Origin: an uncultured Devosia sp.
GTDB lineage: Bacteria; Pseudomonadota; Alphaproteobacteria; Rhizobiales; Devosiaceae
NCBI GenBank assembly: GCA_913775215.1
Contig: CAJYKO010000263.1
Coordinates: forward strand, 1 to 9,261
Length of the DNA stretch: 9,261 nt
Direction of reading: 5' to 3'
The notes under the pieces: model-generated
Seen by the model: only the letters and a program-made list of their open reading frames with translations
Told to the model about the DNA's origin: nothing
Databases searched by the model: none
Shown: in pieces, positions 5,700 through 9,261 of the stretch
Layout of the letters: each line of letters begins with the position of its first letter
How positions within the stretch are numbered: the stretch's first letter is position 1
Position numbers and translations under genes: made by a program

Positions 5700-6244
5700 C
5701 TTTCGGCGGCCTCGGCTTCGAGCCGCCGCGCCAGGTCCATCAGCACGCGGTCATGAATGCCAAGACCTTCAAGATGCCGCGCGGTGTTGATGACATAGTC
5801 GACATTGCGCCCCGAGATGCCGACGCCTGCCCGCACCATAGCCAGCTGCGCCTCGAGATCGAGATTGCCGGCAAACTGCTCGTGGCGTTCGTCGACGATA
5901 AAGGTCAGGGCCGAAACCCGCCTTCCGTCGTCAAGCTCCACTGGCCGCATCACATCGCGATAAACCATGGTCACCTGCTCGCGCGCTTCGAGATAGGCGC
6001 GTACGGAGCTCCAGTTCTCATCGGCCACCTCGAACACCATGCCACGCACTGAACCGCCCCGCGTCAGCCCAAAGACAAGACCCGGCTGTTCCTTGGTGCC
6101 GCGATGATGGTGAGAAATGATCGAGAGCGAGCGATGCGCTCCCTTAAGACGGCCGATCTGGCTGGACACGAAGGGAAAGCCAGGATTCCAGATCAGCGAG
6201 CCATAGCCAAAGACAAAGTGACTCGGTCCAACTGTTTCCGTCAT
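5687..6244 (-). CDS. chaC: ChaC-type gamma-glutamylcyclotransferase
   Basis: ChaC enzymes cleave glutathione in the cytosol to 5-oxoproline and Cys-Gly, taking part in glutathione turnover and redox control. This 185-residue protein has the family's glycine-rich substrate loop FGYGSLIWNPGF (12-23), the catalytic-type glutamate Glu89 in AYLEAREQVTMVY (where relatives have a YLxxRE block), and the C-terminal signature GISGRNVDYVINTARHLEGLGI (142-163). The usual ChaC length is about 180-230 residues, so it is complete. I chose the ATG at 6244 because GGAG lies six bases before it; the in-frame ATG at 6250 directly abuts that site and is less likely. It is convergent with the SOS-box gene, overlapping it by 13 nt, and divergent from the DUF2125 gene. 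The family is secure, and glutathione as substrate follows from the ChaC family. Confidence 0.93.
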   Translation of the reverse strand: MTETVGPSHFVFGYGSLIWNPGFPFVSSQIGRLKGAHRSLSIISHHHRGTKEQPGLVFGLTRGGSVRGMVFEVADENWSSVRAYLEAREQVTMVYRDVMRPVELDDGRRVSALTFIVDERHEQFAGNLDLEAQLAMVRAGVGISGRNVDYVINTARHLEGLGIHDRVLMDLARRLEAEAAESQAA

Positions 6245-6289
6245 CGCCATCTCCGCTTCATTCCCGCAGCACCTTAAAGGTCATGCACA

Positions 6290-6319
6290 ATTCTAATCCC
6301 CGCCTCGCCCCGGCCACAA
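6290..6319 (-). promoter_or_regulatory. Possible chaC promoter
   Basis: On the minus strand TTGTGG (6319-6314) and TAGAAT (6295-6290) are separated by 18 nt, giving a start near 6283 and about a 40-nt leader to the chaC ATG. The -10 has five of six consensus bases. By-eye match only. Confidence 0.4.
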
Positions 6320-6390
6320 CCTTAGGTGAGATAATCTGATGCCAACAAAGGCGGTCTCATGGCGACCCGCTTTTGCATTTTGCCGCAGAT

Positions 6391-6457
6391 AGAGCATATC
6401 GCCCGAAACCGGTTCCGGATCGAGAATGGCGACAGGCGTGCAAAGAAAGAGCTAAAG
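6391..6457. repeat. Possible degenerate Hyphomicrobiales dispersed palindromic element
   Basis: The segment GAGCATATCGCCCGAAACCG followed by GTTCCGG, and then GCAAAGAAAGAGCTAAAG (6440-6457), resembles the short dispersed palindromes common between genes in Mesorhizobium-like genomes, whose core is CCGAAAACCGGTTCC and which often carry a CAAAGAAAGAGCTAGAG-like arm. Here the second arm of the palindrome is poor, so it would be a decayed copy. This is memory-based resemblance. The rest of the 6245-6510 gap shows only the chaC promoter candidate and a GATAAT box (6330-6335) without a good -35. Confidence 0.3.
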
Positions 6458-6510
6458 GGCGCCGGGCGAATCTTTGAGATCGCGATGCGCTTTGGAGATA
6501 AAACCGACTT

Positions 6511-7482
6511 ATGAAGAACCGAATCATCGCGCTCGGCGCCGTCATCCTGCTCGTCATCGCCGCCATTGGTGGCGCCTGGTATTATTTCGCCGGCCAGCTT
6601 CGCCAACAGATCGAGCTTCTGGCGCTCAACGATGGCGAAACCGCGCCAAGCCTGACCTGCGCCAGTCTTGGCATTGGCGGTTTCCCCTTCGCCTTCGATG
6701 TCGATTGCACCGATGCGGTCATCGTTTCAGGCGATGTCATGGTCGAAGTGCCGGGCCTCCGCGCCAGCGCCATGGTCTATGAACTCAATCATTTCCTTGC
6801 GTCGGCCAAGGGCCCGGCCGAAATTTCCGACGCCTTTACCGGCCAGCGTTCGGCGCTCGCTTGGACCAATCTTGAAGGCAGCCTGCGCCTCACCGACAAC
6901 CGCATCGCCCGCCTCTCGCTGATCGGCGACGAGCTGGCCTGGAACGATCTCCTTGTCGGCGACACGCTCCTCGGGCGAGCCGGCCATGCCGAACTCCACC
7001 TCCTCGACATGCCCGAAGCCCACAAGCCCGATCTCGGCCTTTCCGCGCTCGCCCTCTATATGCGCGCCGACGCCCTCGAATTGCCCGTTGCCCAGATCAC
7101 CAATGCCGCCCTCGAAACCGAAGCTGAGGTCACCGGCATCCCCGACGATTATTCCACCATCGGCCTGACCCCGATCCTGCCCACCTGGCAGCAGGCCGGC
7201 GGCGAGTTGAAGATCGTTTCGCTCAAGATGACCGACGCCAATGCCGATCTCAACGCCAGCGGCAACCTCGCCCTCGGACCCACCGGCCTCGTCGATGGCA
7301 CTATCAAAATTGATTCCAAAGGTGTTGCCGAACGCATCGGCCCGATGATCGAAGAACCCTTCCGCACTCTCGTCCTCGGCGTCCCCGGCGCCGACGGCCG
7401 CCACACCAACCAACTCAACTTCCGCGCCGGCACCCTCTCTTCAGGGCTCCTGCCCATCACGACCCTACCTCCATTATTCTGA
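6511..7482 (+). CDS. DUF2125 domain-containing membrane-anchored protein
   Basis: This 323-residue protein has a short basic N-terminus and one hydrophobic helix (about 5-27, no cleavage motif I trust), which anchors a large periplasmic domain. The rest fits DUF2125, a family known mainly from alphaproteobacteria: the segment LTCASLGIGGFPFAFDVDC (48-66) with the GFPF motif between two conserved cysteines (Cys50, Cys66) that could form a disulfide, many alternating beta strands, and the closing pattern GTLSSGLLPITTLPPLF, where relatives end in a similar G-x-LPPL motif. No catalytic motif is visible and no function is established for the family; its beta-rich, anchored layout resembles periplasmic lipid- or envelope-associated proteins, which is only inference. 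The start has GGAG at 6494-6497, 13 nt away, a long spacing, but no better start exists. It is convergent with the deaminase gene, 16 nt apart. Confidence 0.88.
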   Translation: MKNRIIALGAVILLVIAAIGGAWYYFAGQLRQQIELLALNDGETAPSLTCASLGIGGFPFAFDVDCTDAVIVSGDVMVEVPGLRASAMVYELNHFLASAKGPAEISDAFTGQRSALAWTNLEGSLRLTDNRIARLSLIGDELAWNDLLVGDTLLGRAGHAELHLLDMPEAHKPDLGLSALALYMRADALELPVAQITNAALETEAEVTGIPDDYSTIGLTPILPTWQQAGGELKIVSLKMTDANADLNASGNLALGPTGLVDGTIKIDSKGVAERIGPMIEEPFRTLVLGVPGADGRHTNQLNFRAGTLSSGLLPITTLPPLF

Positions 7483-7489
7483 GAATTGC

Positions 7490-7517
7490 GCCGGCGCCTC
7501 ACGCAAGCGACGCCGGC
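7490..7517. other. GC-rich hairpin at convergent gene ends
   Basis: GCCGGCG (7490-7496) pairs with CGCCGGC (7511-7517) around a 14-nt loop, and GCGCCGGCGC (7488-7497) is a perfect palindrome by itself. It spans the 16-nt gap between the DUF2125 and deaminase stops and the last codons of the deaminase gene. It may slow polymerase from both sides, but without a T-run it is not a clear intrinsic terminator. Confidence 0.3.
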
Positions 7518-7900
7518 CACTCATGCTCCGGCAACAGCGCCCGCAAGGTCATTGACCGCTCCCGGCCCAGCACCACTTCGGCTTCGAGATTAACCGGCGC
7601 AATCTGCCGCATGAATTCCCGGCACACGCCACAGGGCGGCAGGACGTGAATTTGGCTGGTATCCTCATTGCGCCAGACCGCGACCACTTTGGTGAAGTGA
7701 TACTGCCCCGCCGTGATCATCGCCGCCAGCGCGGCGCGCTCGGCACAAATTCCCCAGCTGGTCGTATCGACACAAACACCACCAAACACGTCGCCATTCT
7801 CGGCCACCACGATCGAGGCCACATCTCCGTGCACACGGTCATCGACCTGATGCGGCTTGAGTAGCGCGACTGCCTGCGCGATCATCTCGTCATGCGTCAT
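7499..7900 (-). CDS. Cytidine deaminase-family (blasticidin-S-deaminase-like) zinc enzyme
   Basis: The 133-residue protein has the zinc-dependent deaminase active site: Cys52 and Glu54 in CAERAAL (zinc ligand and proton shuttle) and Cys90 and Cys93 in PPCGVCREF. Three cysteine ligands, rather than His plus two Cys, place it with the small tetrameric cytidine and blasticidin S deaminases, and its length fits. Classical cytidine deaminases turn cytidine or deoxycytidine into uridine for pyrimidine salvage. Here, however, the NIE ribose-contact motif is replaced by CVD (43-45), the aromatic-containing YSxFxVGAAL segment is replaced by RVHGDVASIVV (22-32), and the C-terminus RALLPEHEW resembles blasticidin S deaminase, so the substrate may not be cytidine. 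The start ATG at 7900 has GGGAGGGG well placed. It stands alone, divergent from rpmF. The family is secure; the substrate is open, so no symbol is given. Confidence 0.88.
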   Translation of the reverse strand: MTHDEMIAQAVALLKPHQVDDRVHGDVASIVVAENGDVFGGVCVDTTSWGICAERAALAAMITAGQYHFTKVVAVWRNEDTSQIHVLPPCGVCREFMRQIAPVNLEAEVVLGRERSMTLRALLPEHEWPASLA

Positions 7901-7988
7901 TTTCGACCCCTCCCGTCGGTTCTAGATTTGACGATATGAACCAACGCAACAACCACGGCTTCGGCCACCGAATCCCCAAAACCCCATG

Positions 7989-8017
7989 TTGCCAAAGTCC
8001 GGCAACTATTCTATAGA
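7989..8017 (+). promoter_or_regulatory. Predicted sigma-70-type promoter of rpmF
   Basis: TTGCCA (7989-7994), a 17-nt spacer and TATAGA (8012-8017) make a strong match to the vegetative consensus. Transcription would start near 8024, giving about a 70-nt leader before the rpmF ATG. A highly expressed ribosomal protein gene is expected to have such a promoter. Confidence 0.65.
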
Positions 8018-8031
8018 GCCCCCAATCCCAA

Positions 8032-8063
8032 CAGAGACGTGTCTCTGGGCCGCTTTCGGCGGC
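8032..8063 (+). promoter_or_regulatory. Structured 5' leader of rpmF
   Basis: Two adjacent hairpins fall in the predicted leader: CAGAGA (8032-8037) pairs with TCTCTG (8042-8047) around CGTG, and GCCGC (8049-8053) pairs with GCGGC (8059-8063) around TTTCG. They could stabilise the message or be a regulator's binding site. I do not recognise a named leader family. Confidence 0.35.
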
Positions 8064-8092
8064 GCAACGATTTTGATTTCGGAGTACCGACC

Positions 8093-8272
8093 ATGGCAGT
8101 GCCAAAACGAAAGACCTCGCCGATGAAGCGCGGCTTCCGCCGCTCGGCCGACGCGATTGCAAACCCCACCTATGTCGAAGACAAGGATTCGGGCGAGCTG
8201 CGTCGTCCGCATCACGTCGACCTCAAGACCGGCATGTATCGCGGCCGGCAAATTCTCGCCGTCAAGAGCTAA
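8093..8272 (+). CDS. rpmF: 50S ribosomal protein L32
   Basis: L32 is a small protein of the large ribosomal subunit. The 59-residue sequence is of the alphaproteobacterial type: the start MAVPKRKTSPMKRGFRRSAD, then TYVEDKDSGELRRPHHVDL and KTGMYRGRQIL. It has no cysteines, so it is the zinc-free form usual in this class. The ATG at 8093 is preceded by GGAG (8081-8084) and begins the universal MAVPK motif; an in-frame upstream ATG at 8039 lies within the leader hairpin and would add unrelated residues. It has its own promoter and a strong terminator, so it is likely transcribed alone. Confidence 0.97.
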   Translation: MAVPKRKTSPMKRGFRRSADAIANPTYVEDKDSGELRRPHHVDLKTGMYRGRQILAVKS

Positions 8273-8316
8273 GCCGAAAGGCTTGCGGCGCTGATGCGCG
8301 CGACATGATATTGAAG

Positions 8317-8351
8317 CGGCCGATCTCGCAAGGGATCGGCCGTTTTGTTTT
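8317..8351 (+). terminator. Intrinsic terminator after rpmF
   Basis: A perfect 9-bp stem CGGCCGATC (8317-8325) and GATCGGCCG (8334-8342), with an 8-nt loop, is followed by TTTTGTTTT (8343-8351). It lies 44 nt after the rpmF stop and 52 nt before the fumC start, so it separates the two transcripts. No clear promoter is seen for fumC after it, so some readthrough or a promoter I cannot recognise is implied. Confidence 0.92.
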
Positions 8352-8403
8352 ATTCAAGACTGATCCCGCCAAGAGAAGCGGCAAGAAATCCGGAGAGCCA
8401 GAT

Positions 8404-9261
8404 ATGACGACGCGCGTTGAATCGGACACGATGGGCACCATCAATGTGCCCAACGACAAGTATTACGGTGCGCAGACGGCCCGGAGCCTTGCCAATTTCG
8501 ACATTGGCGGGGAAAAGATGCCCAAGGAGATCGTCACCGCCTTCGCCATCCTGAAAAAGGCCGCAGCGATCACCAATACCAAGCTGGGCCTCCTTGATCC
8601 CGCGCTGCGCGACCTGATCGTTGCGGCAGCCGATGAAGTCATCGAGGGCAAGCTTGATGATCATTTCCCGCTCGTCGTCTGGCAGACCGGCTCGGGCACC
8701 CAGTCCAACATGAACGTCAACGAGGTCATCTCCAACCGCGCCATCGAGATGGCGGGCGGCACCATGGGCTCGAAAAAGCCCGTGCACCCCAATGACCACG
8801 TCAATATGAGCCAGTCGTCCAACGACACCTACCCCACGGCCATGCACATCGCCGCCGTCGAAGCGGTGGTCAACTATCTCTTCCCCAGGGTAAAGATCCT
8901 GCGCGATACGCTTCATGCCAAGTCCGAAGAGTTTATGGACGTGGTCAAGATCGGCCGCACCCATCTCCAGGACGCAACGCCCCTGACCCTGGGCCAGGAA
9001 ATGAGCGGCTGGGTCGCCCAGATCGATCTCGCCCTCAAGGCCATCGAAGCCAGCCTCCCGCAACTGCGCGAACTGGCCCTTGGCGGCACCGCGGTCGGCA
9101 CCGGCCTTAATGCCCACCCCTATTATGCCGTGGCCGTCGCCGCTGAAATCTCGACCCTTTCGGGCCACCAGTTCGTCACCGCTCCCAACAAATACGCCGT
9201 CATGGCCGGCCACGATGCCTTTGTCGGCACTTCGGGCGCGCTAAAGCAGCTCGCTGTCGCC
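8404..9261 (+). CDS. fumC: Class II fumarate hydratase, N-terminal 286 residues (cut by window end)
   Basis: FumC is the iron-free, oxygen-stable homotetrameric fumarase that interconverts fumarate and L-malate in the TCA cycle. The frame is open to the last base. Fumarase C blocks are all in order: VPNDKYYGAQTARSL (15-29), the substrate-binding TGSGTQSN (95-102), HPNDHVNMSQSSND (128-141), the catalytic-site GRTHLQDATPLT with His187, and GGTAVGTGLN (227-236). The mobile GSSxMPxKxN loop with the catalytic serine lies beyond the window. The ATG at 8404 has GGAGAG at 8392-8397. Close agreement with E. coli FumC along its length, rather than with aspartase or argininosuccinate lyase relatives, is what decides the product. 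It follows rpmF and its terminator. Confidence 0.96.
   Translation, partial: MTTRVESDTMGTINVPNDKYYGAQTARSLANFDIGGEKMPKEIVTAFAILKKAAAITNTKLGLLDPALRDLIVAAADEVIEGKLDDHFPLVVWQTGSGTQSNMNVNEVISNRAIEMAGGTMGSKKPVHPNDHVNMSQSSNDTYPTAMHIAAVEAVVNYLFPRVKILRDTLHAKSEEFMDVVKIGRTHLQDATPLTLGQEMSGWVAQIDLALKAIEASLPQLRELALGGTAVGTGLNAHPYYAVAVAAEISTLSGHQFVTAPNKYAVMAGHDAFVGTSGALKQLAVA

Noticed and set aside
6727..7413. 228-codon minus-strand frame opposite the DUF2125 gene
   Set aside because: Gly/Asp/Glu-rich antisense shadow with no ribosome site or motif; the plus frame matches a known family.
7919..7932. Second LexA-like site upstream of the deaminase gene (GTTC-TAGATTT-GAC)
   Set aside because: Only the first half matches; the second half is GAC instead of GTTC, so it is not a convincing operator.
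8350..9213. 287-codon minus-strand frame opposite fumC
   Set aside because: It is a shadow of fumC: Gly-, Asp- and His-rich with no domain, and it would run through the rpmF terminator region.
1..9261. tRNA or rRNA genes, CRISPR arrays, insertion sequences, phage genes or toxin-antitoxin pairs
   Set aside because: I looked for these and saw no cloverleaf, regular spacer-repeat array, transposase motif or terminal repeats. The content is ordinary chromosomal genes with even base composition.

Overview
The window looks like a chromosomal, housekeeping stretch of a GC-rich alphaproteobacterium, most likely Hyphomicrobiales (Rhizobiales). Devosia-like relatives are my best guess, from general protein resemblance only. 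Supporting signs are the L32 protein type, a DUF2125 protein, an MJ0042 zinc-ribbon gene divergent from ftsEX, a GTTC-N7-GTTC SOS box and rhizobial-type intergenic palindromes. There is no phage, plasmid, IS or CRISPR signature.

Layout. Positions 1-351 hold the 3' end of lysA (lysine biosynthesis). A hairpin-rich intergenic repeat (about 383-503) separates it from a convergent pair on the minus strand: an MJ0042 zinc-ribbon membrane protein (1038-2096), then a single-domain CpdR-like response regulator (528-938). From the same divergent intergenic region a plus-strand operon starts: ftsE (TTG start), ftsX (8-nt overlap), a YcxB-domain membrane protein (3 nt later) and a PlsC-type acyltransferase (28 nt later). 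It couples a division ABC complex to phospholipid synthesis.

After plsC, an AT-rich promoter region carries a textbook alphaproteobacterial LexA (SOS) box, GTTC-TAATTTT-GTTC, 23 nt before an uncharacterised 115-residue protein gene (5352-5699). This is the most interesting part of the window. The gene appears damage-inducible, its middle faintly resembles the first half of a GIY-YIG nuclease domain, and its 3' end overlaps the convergent chaC gene by 13 nt.

The right part holds chaC (glutathione turnover, minus), a DUF2125 protein (plus), a cytidine-deaminase-family enzyme with an altered ribose-binding motif (minus), rpmF (ribosomal protein L32) with a good promoter, structured leader and strong intrinsic terminator, and the first 286 codons of fumC (TCA cycle), cut by the window edge. 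No gene-free stretch exceeds 300 bases. The largest gaps are 2097-2298, 6245-6510 and 7901-8092.
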